Shown: positions 24,692 through 33,750 of the stretch, in pieces
How positions within the stretch are numbered: position 1 is the stretch's first letter
Layout of the letters: every line of letters starts with the position of its first letter
Source: an uncultured Dorea sp.
Lineage (GTDB): Bacteria > Bacillota > Clostridia > Lachnospirales > Lachnospiraceae
Assembly (NCBI GenBank): GCA_900543415.1
Contig: UQRE01000003.1
Coordinates: 46,598-110,597, forward strand
Direction: 5' to 3'
Length of the DNA stretch: 64,000 bases
Notes under the pieces: model-generated
Database searches by the model: none
What the model was told of the DNA's origin: nothing
What the model saw: only the letters and a program-made list of their open reading frames with translations
Position numbers and translations under genes: made by a program

Positions 24692-26848
24692 TTATGAAAC
24701 AGAAATATGCTTACAGGCAAGGTGGCTGCCCTCAAGCACACCGAGTCCAATTGAGCCTTGTAAATATGGGTGGTCCACATCACAGGCAGATAATAACTCC
24801 TGTCCATCTACTTCTACCGAAATTGTATCATGCTTTGCATGGATTGTAATCTTATATTCCTTCCCGTGGCGCCACATAAATTCTGTCGTCGCAAGAATCC
24901 TGTAATCATTCTCTTTTTTCAAGATTCCGATTTTGTTATCGGGAAGCAGCGCCGCAGCATAACAACGTCCGGCCCCCTGTACCCTTACATTCATCAGATG
25001 TTTCTCGCCCACGACCGGTATGACCACATATTCCACCTGATAGTCAGCCCAATTATATTTTCCTGTATAAACTTCTCCAAAGTCTCCACACGACAAATGA
25101 AGCATATTATTTTCCAGATAAAAGAGACCTTTTAATCTTGTAAACTGACTGATTTCCCGATGTACGATCGTCCAAAGCTCTTCTTTTTCTTTTTCCATAC
25201 AAATTCCATAACATGGATTTCCATCCACATATAAATCATCCATCAGGCATACAACTGTAGTCCCTTTCCCTCGGTTTCCTTTCACATGGATACAGATCCC
25301 GATTTCTTCAATAAGACCGCCATCAAGTGCCGGAATCTGACAGGATAGTTGTTCCCACTCCCCTTTTGAGAGACTCCTCTTTTCTCCATGGTAAATATTC
25401 TGTGTATGCTGTTCTTTTGCATATGCGCTCACTAAAATATCATTACCATACTCCGGAAGCATGACACTTACATGCACCATCTGCCCCGGATATGCTACAG
25501 GAGAAAACGCCGGATCATAACGACTGTCATGAAAATCTTCCGGTCCATAATAGGTCTTTTTATACACATACAGATTCTCTCCGCCCTGCATGACATTTGC
25601 GGTAACCTTTAAAGACCTTATTCCACTCGCCGCCGATTCCGTCGTATTCTGTAGTGTATATTCCAAATCCTGATAAATATCGGAAGCGTGAAGATGCTCG
25701 GATCTAACGCGTATTGCATGCGTTGACCCCAGATATTCAAAGTGACAGCTGTCGATTCTCTCCTCAAAAATTGTCCGATATGGTTCCGGCAATTCCAACT
25801 GTTGAAGAGCCGCAGCCTGCTTTGCGATATAAGACGCCGCATAAGGAATATCCATAATATTCAACGAACCGACAACACTGGAGCATGCAAGAAAATCATG
25901 AATCGGACGACGCCATTTCTCATAATCTATTGCATCAAGACCTCCTCGAACTCCCATAATAGTTCCAAGATTCCCCACATTACAGTCCGTGTCCCATCCA
26001 CACCTGTTGCAAATATTAAGTGTATCATCGAAATCCCCTTTTCCATATAAAAGCGCAAGGATCATTACTGCAATATTGGGAATGATATGGCACACTCCCT
26101 GATACTTGTCATATCCATAATGTTCGAAAATATATCGGTAACAAGCTTCCCAGCCTCCATTTGTGCCATAGTTTTCAAAATAATTCATCACTGCCCGTAC
26201 TACACGAGCATATTCACAGTCTTCCGGAAGATAGCTTAATGCTTTCTCGATGATTTTAGAAATATCTTTCTCAACAAACGCATAGCTGATGCAGACTGCA
26301 ACAAAAATTCCTCCGTATATTCCATTTCTATCATGTGTAACACTTGCTGCTTTCTGCGCTAATTTTGCTGCCAGATCCGGGTTCCCGGGTGCCACAAGCC
26401 CCCAGGTATCGATAAATATCTGACCTCCGATCTGCTCTGCAGCTACATGACCGTTCTGTTTGATGCTTCCACTTCTGGGAGCTTCGATTCCATTTCTCAG
26501 ATTCAGGTAAGCGGTATGTTCTGTAGAGACACCATATCCACCCCACCAGAAGAAGCCATGTTCAAACGGCGCATAATTTAGCAGTGCGTCTGCCACATCC
26601 TGCGCTTCGATTGCTTCCCCTTTGCTGCTGTCTTCTAATGCGCGTAGGAAAAACAGAGGACCATTGCTGTCATCGTCCGCTGCAGACTCTTTTCCTCTAT
26701 AATCTATCGGATATCCATCTAGTTCCCCATATATGTTTTTAATCTGCTCATAACTAAAACCTTCTACCGGTGCCCCCATACGAATTCCAATTATCTTTCC
26801 AAGCCACCCTGCATAGATTTTCTCGATGTATTCTTCTTTTATCAACAT
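24692..26848 (-). CDS. ADP-ribosylglycohydrolase-fold protein with beta-rich C-terminal domains
   Basis: Residues 1-350 form an ADP-ribosylglycohydrolase (ARH/DraG) fold: WLGKIIGIRMGAPVEG at the start, an acidic metal motif SAADDDSNGP and the C-terminal metal motif RCGWDTDCNVGNLGTIMG. The remaining 370 residues are beta-rich with no named motif; the last 180 resemble the jelly-roll of DUF1080 or family-16-like carbohydrate modules. The substrate is unknown. A sugar-catabolic context rather than a protein-ADP-ribosylation context suggests an N- or O-glycoside hydrolase. It starts 12 bases after the beta-phosphoglucomutase gene, and the E. coli ycj cluster lacks it. Confidence 0.75.
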   Translation of the reverse strand: MLIKEEYIEKIYAGWLGKIIGIRMGAPVEGFSYEQIKNIYGELDGYPIDYRGKESAADDDSNGPLFFLRALEDSSKGEAIEAQDVADALLNYAPFEHGFFWWGGYGVSTEHTAYLNLRNGIEAPRSGSIKQNGHVAAEQIGGQIFIDTWGLVAPGNPDLAAKLAQKAASVTHDRNGIYGGIFVAVCISYAFVEKDISKIIEKALSYLPEDCEYARVVRAVMNYFENYGTNGGWEACYRYIFEHYGYDKYQGVCHIIPNIAVMILALLYGKGDFDDTLNICNRCGWDTDCNVGNLGTIMGVRGGLDAIDYEKWRRPIHDFLACSSVVGSLNIMDIPYAASYIAKQAAALQQLELPEPYRTIFEERIDSCHFEYLGSTHAIRVRSEHLHASDIYQDLEYTLQNTTESAASGIRSLKVTANVMQGGENLYVYKKTYYGPEDFHDSRYDPAFSPVAYPGQMVHVSVMLPEYGNDILVSAYAKEQHTQNIYHGEKRSLSKGEWEQLSCQIPALDGGLIEEIGICIHVKGNRGKGTTVVCLMDDLYVDGNPCYGICMEKEKEELWTIVHREISQFTRLKGLFYLENNMLHLSCGDFGEVYTGKYNWADYQVEYVVIPVVGEKHLMNVRVQGAGRCYAAALLPDNKIGILKKENDYRILATTEFMWRHGKEYKITIHAKHDTISVEVDGQELLSACDVDHPYLQGSIGLGVLEGSHLACKHISVS

Positions 26849-26860
26849 ATAGAGTTCCTC

Positions 26861-27505
26861 CTACAAAGAAGTCAAATCCACCTGTGTTAATTCTTCTGTG
26901 CTTGATACTACAACATTCGCAGCACCTAACAGTTCTTTATTCCCTACACCGATACACTTCATATTTCCCGCAATGGCAGCCTCAATTCCTGCCTGTGCAT
27001 CTTCCACTACAATACAGTTTTCACACGGAACTCCAAGAAGTTCTGCCGCTTTTACAAATACTTGCGGGTTTGGTTTCGGTATCTCAACCAGATTTCCATC
27101 TACCACTGCATCAAACTGATCGATCAGGTTCATCTTCTCAAGAATCATACCACCGCTTTTACTTGCAGATCCAAGAGCGATCAAATATCCCTCACTCTTA
27201 ATCTTCTGCAAAAATTCCGGAATCCCCGGAAGGATCTCAGACTCATCAATCTTGGAGATCATATCCAGATAATATCCATTCTTTCGTGTTGCAAGTTCAA
27301 GCTTCTCTTCTTCTGACAGGTTCTGAATCCCTCCTACCTCTAACACAATATTAAGGGAATCCATACGGCTTACCCCTTTCAGCTTCTCATTGTGAACGAT
27401 ATCGAATTCAAAGCCAAGCTCAGACGCCAGCTTTTTCCATGCCAGATAATGGTACTTCGCAGTATTCACTACTACTCCGTCCAGATCAAATATTACTGCT
27501 TTCAT
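26861..27505 (-). CDS. ycjU: Beta-phosphoglucomutase (YcjU-like)
   Basis: It converts beta-glucose 1-phosphate to glucose 6-phosphate. It is a HAD-superfamily enzyme with the catalytic pair in FDLDGVVVNTAKYHY, the cap motif LKGVSRMDSLN, the conserved lysine region GSASKSG and VVEDAQAGIEAA. I start it at 27505 (214 residues; E. coli YcjU has 219) because MKAVIFDLDG is the family N-terminus and AAGGAG precedes it. It directly follows the GH65 phosphorylase, whose product is its substrate. Confidence 0.93.
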   Translation of the reverse strand: MKAVIFDLDGVVVNTAKYHYLAWKKLASELGFEFDIVHNEKLKGVSRMDSLNIVLEVGGIQNLSEEEKLELATRKNGYYLDMISKIDESEILPGIPEFLQKIKSEGYLIALGSASKSGGMILEKMNLIDQFDAVVDGNLVEIPKPNPQVFVKAAELLGVPCENCIVVEDAQAGIEAAIAGNMKCIGVGNKELLGAANVVVSSTEELTQVDLTSL

Positions 27506-27540
27506 ATGTCTTATTTCTCCTTTTTCCTCGTAAATGCACA

Positions 27541-29835
27541 CTATGCCAGTGAAAGATCCAAATGTTCTTCCAGCATATATTCTCTGTTACCAGCTTTTAC
27601 CTTAATCATTCGTCCTTCCTGTTTGTCGCAGGTCAATGCGATTTTCTCCCTGCCGACTGTGAAATGAACCTTTACACCTTCTATGTACATATAGAATTCC
27701 ATTGTCTTCCACTGTTTCGGAAGATTCGGTGTCAGATACAGAACACCCTTTTCATAATGAACACCTGAAAATCCAAAGATCAGACAATTCCAGATTCCTC
27801 CAAGAGAGGCTGAATGAACGCCATCGGTACTATCATGTGGATTTTCATTAATGTCTACGACAAGACATTTACGGAAGAATTCCCATGCCAGATCCATTGC
27901 TCCTATAGCGGCGCATGCTTGTGCGTGTGCACAGTAGCTTAAGGAAGAATCATGTATCGTTCTATTTTCATAGAAAAGTACATTCTTTCTGACAGTCTCT
28001 TCATCAAAAAGTTTTGGGAACAGGTTTAGAAGCATCACCACATCCGCCTGCTTCAGAACCTGCATATTGACCACTTCTTCTCTGGAATAATCAAGAAGCA
28101 CAGACTGTTTGATCTGAGATTCTTTATATTTCTCAATGTTTTCCAGACATGGCTTTGACAAGAAGCTGTCATCCTGCGGAATAATTCCCTCTTTATTTGG
28201 TACCGGAAGGTACATCTTCTCCTGAAACTCCTTCCATTTCTGTAACTCTTTTTCCAATTTGAGTTTCTGATTAAGACTTTTAAATACTTCTACGTTTTCT
28301 GCCTTTAATCTTTCCGCATAATTAAGCGCCATTTTCACACAATACACCGCCATGTAGTTGGTGTAAGCATTGTTATCTACATGCTCCGTATATTCATCCG
28401 GTCCGATCACATCATAGATTCCGTATTTTTGTCTCTTTTCATCCCATTTTGCACAGGATACCCAGAATCTCGCTGCTTCAAAGACAATCTCATAGCCACA
28501 ATCTTCCATGAAGCTATCATCCCCTGTAGATTCATAATATTGCTCTACTGCATATGCGATATCTGCTGTCACATGATATTCTTTAATACCGGACCAAACT
28601 TTGTTTGCCTTACCGGTATGTATGTTGAGTGCTGCATAAAGCGGAGTTTCCTCTTCACCTGTACGCGCTGCTTCCCAAGGGAACATTGCCCCTTCAAAGC
28701 CGTAGTCCTTTGCCTTCTTTCTTGCTCCGTCCAGTCCTCTGTACCGGAATTCCAGCAATCGCTTTGCTTCTTCCGGATACCCGTATAAGAGCATCGGGAA
28801 CAGGAAGATCTCCGTATCCCAGAACACATGACCTTTGTATCCCTCGCCGGTCAGTCCTTTCGCGGCAATGCTGCTCTCGTTGGTATGCCACGGTGTCATC
28901 CCCAAAATGTGATACTGTGCAAAGCATACCGCTGCTTCTTCCGCCTCACTCATACCGTCTACATGAATACGTGTCACATCCCAGAACTCTTTCATTTTCA
29001 TCTGCTGCTCTGCCCAAAGAACGTCATATCCTTTCTTTAACGCAGCCGTCAGCATCTGCTTTCTCTCTTCTGTCGTAATTCCATTCTCGCCTTGATCTGC
29101 AAGGGTCACCTTCTCGAAAATGACTTCTTTGTCTTCCGGAACGATCACATAAGTTCCATACACGCTTCTTCGCTTAAGATTGAATTCCTTCTCTTCCTGC
29201 ACGCCCCGAACCACTTTACACCCGGTCGCTTCGGTCACCGTACCGTTCTCAAGCTCACTTCGGATTTCCATGACTTCTTTCTCATAGACTCTGGCAGTCG
29301 AAGTGTGAAAATGCGACACACCACTATTTGTGATCTGCCCGTTAATTCCGGTTTTTACTTTCACTTGTCCGCTTTTATCACCTAAAAACTGTACACGAAG
29401 TGTCTGCGCAAAAAGACCGGACTGTACCATAGATGCAAATCTCCGGTTCTCAACCAGAACTTCACCCTTTTCACCGAGCGCAAACACATAGCGGATCACT
29501 AACTCTCCGCTGAAAATATCTAATTTTCTCTCGAAGGATTTCAGGCAGGAACGCTCCGGATAAATCTTCTCACCATCAATCTCCAATCCAAACCATGTGA
29601 CATCCGGACAGTTGACAAGCTCCGTAACTTCTCCTTCATATGCCTTATTAAATGCTCCGCTTAAGAACATTCCTCTCTGTTCTTCAATGAGTGAAAATGG
29701 ATGAGCCGCGCGCACTCCCATATATCCGTTGCACTGTGCAAACACGGATTCTGTTTTTAACTCGTACTCCGGTAAAAATTCATTTTCACCAATCCAAAAT
29801 CTTTTCTTTTCTCTTTCTGTCTGATAATGAATCAT
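27541..29835 (-). CDS. ycjT: GH65 kojibiose-type phosphorylase (YcjT-like)
   Basis: An inverting glycoside phosphorylase that yields beta-glucose 1-phosphate from an alpha-glucoside; E. coli YcjT acts on kojibiose. The family's catalytic glutamate is E481 in IGPDEYTEHVDNNAYTN; the neighbouring GHVFWDTEIF and LKQADVVMLL motifs bind sugar and phosphate. The 764 residues compare with 755 in E. coli. The jelly-roll C-terminus (KVHFTVGREKIAL) is present. A beta-phosphoglucomutase gene follows. The linkage cut cannot be read from sequence alone; trehalose, maltose or nigerose phosphorylase remain possible. Confidence 0.9.
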   Translation of the reverse strand: MIHYQTEREKKRFWIGENEFLPEYELKTESVFAQCNGYMGVRAAHPFSLIEEQRGMFLSGAFNKAYEGEVTELVNCPDVTWFGLEIDGEKIYPERSCLKSFERKLDIFSGELVIRYVFALGEKGEVLVENRRFASMVQSGLFAQTLRVQFLGDKSGQVKVKTGINGQITNSGVSHFHTSTARVYEKEVMEIRSELENGTVTEATGCKVVRGVQEEKEFNLKRRSVYGTYVIVPEDKEVIFEKVTLADQGENGITTEERKQMLTAALKKGYDVLWAEQQMKMKEFWDVTRIHVDGMSEAEEAAVCFAQYHILGMTPWHTNESSIAAKGLTGEGYKGHVFWDTEIFLFPMLLYGYPEEAKRLLEFRYRGLDGARKKAKDYGFEGAMFPWEAARTGEEETPLYAALNIHTGKANKVWSGIKEYHVTADIAYAVEQYYESTGDDSFMEDCGYEIVFEAARFWVSCAKWDEKRQKYGIYDVIGPDEYTEHVDNNAYTNYMAVYCVKMALNYAERLKAENVEVFKSLNQKLKLEKELQKWKEFQEKMYLPVPNKEGIIPQDDSFLSKPCLENIEKYKESQIKQSVLLDYSREEVVNMQVLKQADVVMLLNLFPKLFDEETVRKNVLFYENRTIHDSSLSYCAHAQACAAIGAMDLAWEFFRKCLVVDINENPHDSTDGVHSASLGGIWNCLIFGFSGVHYEKGVLYLTPNLPKQWKTMEFYMYIEGVKVHFTVGREKIALTCDKQEGRMIKVKAGNREYMLEEHLDLSLA

Positions 29836-29855
29836 AAACTATCCCTCACTCACCT

Positions 29856-30896
29856 CTAATTAAAAACCACGGGTCTGCCGGTCTTCGCAGATTCATACAG
29901 TGCACAGATCAGCTTCTGAATGTAAGCCCCCTGCTTTGCTGTTACAAGCAGTTCTTCTTCTCCAAGACACGCTTTCACGAAATTAGTATCTACATCTAAA
30001 TGCCAGTCTCTCATCTCAAGGAATGGGAAGGTATGGTCTACGAGCTGACCGTCTTCCTCCCCGTAGATCTCTAACGGGAACAGATCAGCGCCTTCTTTGG
30101 AGCCATAGAACTTCACACTTCTTACATCTCTTTCTTTTCGGTTGATTGCAAAGGATGTCTGAAGGTCAAGACTTGTTCCGTCAGCAAAACGGATATATCC
30201 AAAGATTCCGTCTTCCACCGTAAAACGTTCCGGGTCCCAACCGCCCATAAGACCAACCTTTGAAGTCTTTCCGATGCGGTCGCTGCTTGTCGCACAGACA
30301 TAGGAGATTTCCGGATAATCAAGAAGGTATAATGCGCTGTCTAACATATGTGCGCCAATGTCAATCAACGGTCCGCCGCCCTGAATTTCCTTATTTGTAA
30401 AGCAGCCCCATCCCGGGATTCCTCTTCTTCTGTGCCATTTCACTTCTGTATGGTATATCTCTCCCATTTTGCCGACTTTGATTCTGTTTTTCAAAAATGC
30501 CACATGCTCACTTGCCCTGAAGTGAAAGCCATAAGAGAGAAGTTTCTCTTTTTCCTGCGCTTTCTTCTCCATGCTTTCGGCTTCTTCTACTGTAATTGCC
30601 GGCGGCTTTTCGCAGAATACATGACATCCTGCTTCCAAAGCATCTAATGTAATCTGGCAATGAAATTTATTCGGAACACAGATTGTTACTGCATCTGGTT
30701 TTACCTCTTCTAACATTTCTTTATGAGAATCGTAATATTTTTCAATTCCAAACTTTTCAGCTACTGTCTTAGCAGCTTCCAGACGCGTGTCACAGATTCC
30801 CACAATCTCCACATTCCCCATAAGCTGATAATTCGGGATATGTGTTACCTGAGCAATCTGTCCGGAACCGATGATCGCCATTCTTAATTTTTCCAT
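29856..30896 (-). CDS. ycjS: Gfo/Idh/MocA dehydrogenase (YcjS-like 3-keto-glucoside reductase)
   Basis: An NAD(P)-dependent sugar oxidoreductase. The N-terminal Rossmann fold has IGSGQIAQVTHIPNYQLMG and the sugar-binding EKP motif (CEKPPAIT); the C-terminal domain includes GGGPLIDIGAHMLDSALYLL with the family's catalytic-site histidine. I start it at 30896 (346 residues; E. coli YcjS 351), since AGAGG lies seven bases upstream. In E. coli this enzyme interconverts D-glucosides and 3-keto-D-glucosides. It follows a hairpin-containing 122-base gap. Confidence 0.9.
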   Translation of the reverse strand: MEKLRMAIIGSGQIAQVTHIPNYQLMGNVEIVGICDTRLEAAKTVAEKFGIEKYYDSHKEMLEEVKPDAVTICVPNKFHCQITLDALEAGCHVFCEKPPAITVEEAESMEKKAQEKEKLLSYGFHFRASEHVAFLKNRIKVGKMGEIYHTEVKWHRRRGIPGWGCFTNKEIQGGGPLIDIGAHMLDSALYLLDYPEISYVCATSSDRIGKTSKVGLMGGWDPERFTVEDGIFGYIRFADGTSLDLQTSFAINRKERDVRSVKFYGSKEGADLFPLEIYGEEDGQLVDHTFPFLEMRDWHLDVDTNFVKACLGEEELLVTAKQGAYIQKLICALYESAKTGRPVVFN

Positions 30897-30946
30897 TTTG
30901 TTTCCTCTTCTTTCCTGTCTGTCATCAGACATTTTAAAGATCAAAA

Positions 30947-30999
30947 GGATGCCGCAAAATGACACTGCATACGTTGTACCGACTCACTTTACCGCACCC
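30947..30999 (-). terminator. Hairpin between ycjR- and ycjS-like genes
   Basis: On the minus strand a roughly 16-bp stem with one internal mismatch (30999-30984 with 30962-30947, some G-U pairs) and a 21-base loop is followed by TTTT. It may act as a partial terminator or RNA-processing site inside the operon. Confidence 0.5.
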
Positions 31000-31018
31000 T
31001 TTCTTTATAATCATTTTC

Positions 31019-31810
31019 CTACATAAATTGTTTCATGAAATCCACAGACTCCTGATATGCCTTCAAAGGATCTTCGCCGCGAATTCTTCCTTCATTTACA
31101 ACCGGACCTTCATAGCCGATTTCTTTTAATGTCTCCATATGGCGTTTCCAGTCAATTGAACCGGTTCCCGGCTGATAACGGTGATTTTCAGCAATATGGA
31201 TATGTCCTACATAGTCTTTATATTTTTTCAGTGTTTCAGAAATATCGTCTTCTTCAATTGCCATGTGGTAGAAATCAGAAGTTAATTTCACTCTCTTAAA
31301 TCCACCCTGACGAATAATATTTACCGCATCTTCCTGCGTATTAAGCATATGATCCTGATAACGGTTCAGTGGTTCAAGATAGAGATAAGTACCTGTCTCT
31401 TCGGCAGTTTTCTCAAGTTCTGTCAAAGAATCGATAATCGCCTTTACATCTCCCTCATGACTTCTGGGAGAAACCATTGGCGGAAGTCTGAATGTAAACA
31501 TTCCCCATGCAGCAGGAACTACAACTCCTGTGCCGCCAACTTCTTTCAATGCGCGGAGAATCTCTTTTAAATCCTCAATTCCATTTAAGCGTTTCTCTTC
31601 GATAAAGTCACCGATCCATCCACGATATCCGCCGCAGGCTGTACATACCGGAAGACCTGTCTCCTTGATTGCTTTCTTCACTTCTTCAAGATTTTCAACT
31701 AATACTTTTCCATCAATCTCAAAACATTCAAATCCCATTTCTTTCATGAAGCGGAATTTTTCGACCATATCTTTAGGGAAAAAATCTTTATCCTGTGTTC
31801 CTAATAACAT
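31019..31810 (-). CDS. ycjR: TIM-barrel sugar epimerase (YcjR-like)
   Basis: A xylose-isomerase-like TIM barrel of 263 residues (E. coli YcjR 262). Metal-ligand regions are visible as YLEPLNRY, KLTSDFYHMAIEE, HIHIAENHR and VNEGRIRGED. The E. coli enzyme is known as the C4 epimerase that turns 3-keto-D-gulosides into 3-keto-D-glucosides. The gene starts 12 bases after the dehydrogenase that would supply its substrate. Confidence 0.88.
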   Translation of the reverse strand: MLLGTQDKDFFPKDMVEKFRFMKEMGFECFEIDGKVLVENLEEVKKAIKETGLPVCTACGGYRGWIGDFIEEKRLNGIEDLKEILRALKEVGGTGVVVPAAWGMFTFRLPPMVSPRSHEGDVKAIIDSLTELEKTAEETGTYLYLEPLNRYQDHMLNTQEDAVNIIRQGGFKRVKLTSDFYHMAIEEDDISETLKKYKDYVGHIHIAENHRYQPGTGSIDWKRHMETLKEIGYEGPVVNEGRIRGEDPLKAYQESVDFMKQFM

Positions 31811-31822
31811 ACTGACTGCCTC

Positions 31823-32878
31823 CTATGAAAAATCTACGCCCATCTTAATGCTGCTTTCCGGATGCCGATCTACATATTTACAGAATCCTTCTGCACACTC
31901 TTCAAACGGAACGACCGGATCAATAATATCTTCACAGTTCAAGTATCCGTTCATCAAAAGTTCCCAACAAACATCTTCAATTCTCTTTCTGTTCCAACGT
32001 GGATATTCTGGATTCGGCTCACTGCATGCTCTGGAGAAAATAATTTTTCCATAGTTGAAGTGCGCTTCCTGTCCAAGCCATAATCCTTCCGGGAACGGTT
32101 TTGCAAATGCAACGTATGCGATAGTTCCGTTGTATGCAAGTCCTTTTAATGCGGACTGAAGTGCATGTACGTTACCGCTTGTCTCAATGATCACATCAGC
32201 GCCCTGCTTCTCTGTCAGGCGTTTGATCTCAAGTCCTGCATCGCAAGCTGTAGAATCTAACGTATAATGAGCGCCTGTCTTTGTCGCAATCTCACGTCTC
32301 TTAGCGATCGGGTCGATTCCGATAACAGTTGTTGCGCCAATCTTTACTGCAAGCTGAAGTGCGATCAATCCGATTGCGCCAAGACCGATAACAACTACAC
32401 GGTCTCCAGGTCTTACGTCTGCGTCGCGAATTCCGCTTAATGCAAATTGTGCCGGATCATAACAAACTGCATTTTTAGCAGATGCATCTTTGCTCATTTT
32501 ACGAAGTTTATAATTGTCCACTGCATTTACAATCTGTGTTTCTTTGATCGGTCCATAAGAACATACACGATCTCCGACCTCATATTCAGTAACATCGCTT
32601 CCTTTTCCTGTAATTGTTCCCACGAACATATTACCTAATGGAAGATCTCCAAATTCGATTCCTCTTGGCTCATTCTCATCTCTTTTTGCAAATACACGCC
32701 ACTCCTCATCAAACTTACCGTCAATGAAAGGAGTTGTGCCTCTGAAATCTGCAAGCTCAGTTCCATGCTTTGGCGCTGCAAATTCCACTTTCACTTTTAC
32801 CTCGTTGCTCTTAATCTCTCTGTCTTCATACTCCTTAAGCTCTGCAGTTCTTGGAGCTGTTGCTACTAATTTCTTCAT
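31823..32878 (-). CDS. ycjQ: Zinc-type medium-chain dehydrogenase (YcjQ-like guloside 3-dehydrogenase)
   Basis: An MDR-family oxidoreductase of 351 residues (E. coli YcjQ 350). The cofactor domain shows RVVVIGLGAIGLIALQLAV and VIGIDPIAKRRE, typical of NAD use. The catalytic domain starts with VKVKVEFAAPKHGTELADF. The E. coli enzyme oxidises D-gulosides at C3. It lies 23 bases after the second permease gene and 12 before the epimerase, matching the E. coli order. Confidence 0.9.
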   Translation of the reverse strand: MKKLVATAPRTAELKEYEDREIKSNEVKVKVEFAAPKHGTELADFRGTTPFIDGKFDEEWRVFAKRDENEPRGIEFGDLPLGNMFVGTITGKGSDVTEYEVGDRVCSYGPIKETQIVNAVDNYKLRKMSKDASAKNAVCYDPAQFALSGIRDADVRPGDRVVVIGLGAIGLIALQLAVKIGATTVIGIDPIAKRREIATKTGAHYTLDSTACDAGLEIKRLTEKQGADVIIETSGNVHALQSALKGLAYNGTIAYVAFAKPFPEGLWLGQEAHFNYGKIIFSRACSEPNPEYPRWNRKRIEDVCWELLMNGYLNCEDIIDPVVPFEECAEGFCKYVDRHPESSIKMGVDFS

Positions 32879-32901
32879 AAAGATCCTCTCCCTTTTTTAT
32901 C

Positions 32902-33750
32902 TTAACCTTTTACACCGCCGTCAGTGCTTCCGCTTCTGATCAAATGCTGGCTGAAGCCATACATAATAACAATCGGCAGTGATGTTACCAGTGATGCTGC
33001 CATCATACGTCCCCAGATGTAATCCGGTGTATTGAACAAGGAGTTCAAACCGATCGGAATTGTCATAAGATCTGGTGAATCAATGAAAATAGATGCAAAC
33101 AATACATCATTCCATGCGATCATGAAGGCATATACAAATACCGATATAATTCCGGACATGGAAAGTGGAACTACAATACGGAAAATAATTCCCATCTTGC
33201 TGAGTCCGTCTACTCTTCCGGCCTCTTCAAGCTCTGCCGGAATGGTATCAAAATAACTTCTTGTCATATAAATTGCTGTCGGCAAAGTCTGCACGATCAT
33301 ACAGATGATAACCGCTTCACGGCTGTTGCTAAGTCCAACTGCTGACAACATTTTGAACAATGGAACGATCAACAGGATTCCTGAGAACATATAAACTAAG
33401 AAAAACATTTCGCTGATCGCGCTTTTCCCTTTGAATTTCAGTCTTGATAATGCGTATCCACCTAAAATACCTAAGATCACTGCGATTACAGATGTTGTAA
33501 GCGCGATATACAAGCTGTTCTTCATATATTTTACAAACGGGAAAATATTTTCATTAAATATATCAATAAAGTGCTGGATCTCCCAATCTCTTGGTATGAT
33601 CGTTGGTGGATATCCAATTGTTTCTGCTGTCGCCTTGAAGGAAATACTGAGCATGATTATAAATGGGAATAATAAGATCAGCACTATCAGGATGACACGT
33701 GCATAAAACCATATCTCTTTACCGACTTTTTTATGATTAGTCTTCTTCAA
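32902..33750 (-). CDS. ycjP: ABC sugar permease (YcjP-like)
   Basis: An inner-membrane subunit of a carbohydrate (CUT1) importer, with six predicted helices and the cytoplasmic EAA loop EEAGRVDGLSKMG that docks on the ATPase. At 282 residues it compares with 280 in E. coli. Its start overlaps the end of the other permease gene by 14 bases. No ATPase gene occurs in the cluster. Confidence 0.93.
   Translation of the reverse strand: MKKTNHKKVGKEIWFYARVILIVLILLFPFIIMLSISFKATAETIGYPPTIIPRDWEIQHFIDIFNENIFPFVKYMKNSLYIALTTSVIAVILGILGGYALSRLKFKGKSAISEMFFLVYMFSGILLIVPLFKMLSAVGLSNSREAVIICMIVQTLPTAIYMTRSYFDTIPAELEEAGRVDGLSKMGIIFRIVVPLSMSGIISVFVYAFMIAWNDVLFASIFIDSPDLMTIPIGLNSLFNTPDYIWGRMMAASLVTSLPIVIMYGFSQHLIRSGSTDGGVKG

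Noticed and set aside
24692..26848. Toxin-antitoxin or nitrogenase-type ADP-ribosyl hydrolase (DarG/DraG)
   Set aside because: No ADP-ribosyltransferase gene lies nearby; the operon is entirely sugar catabolic.
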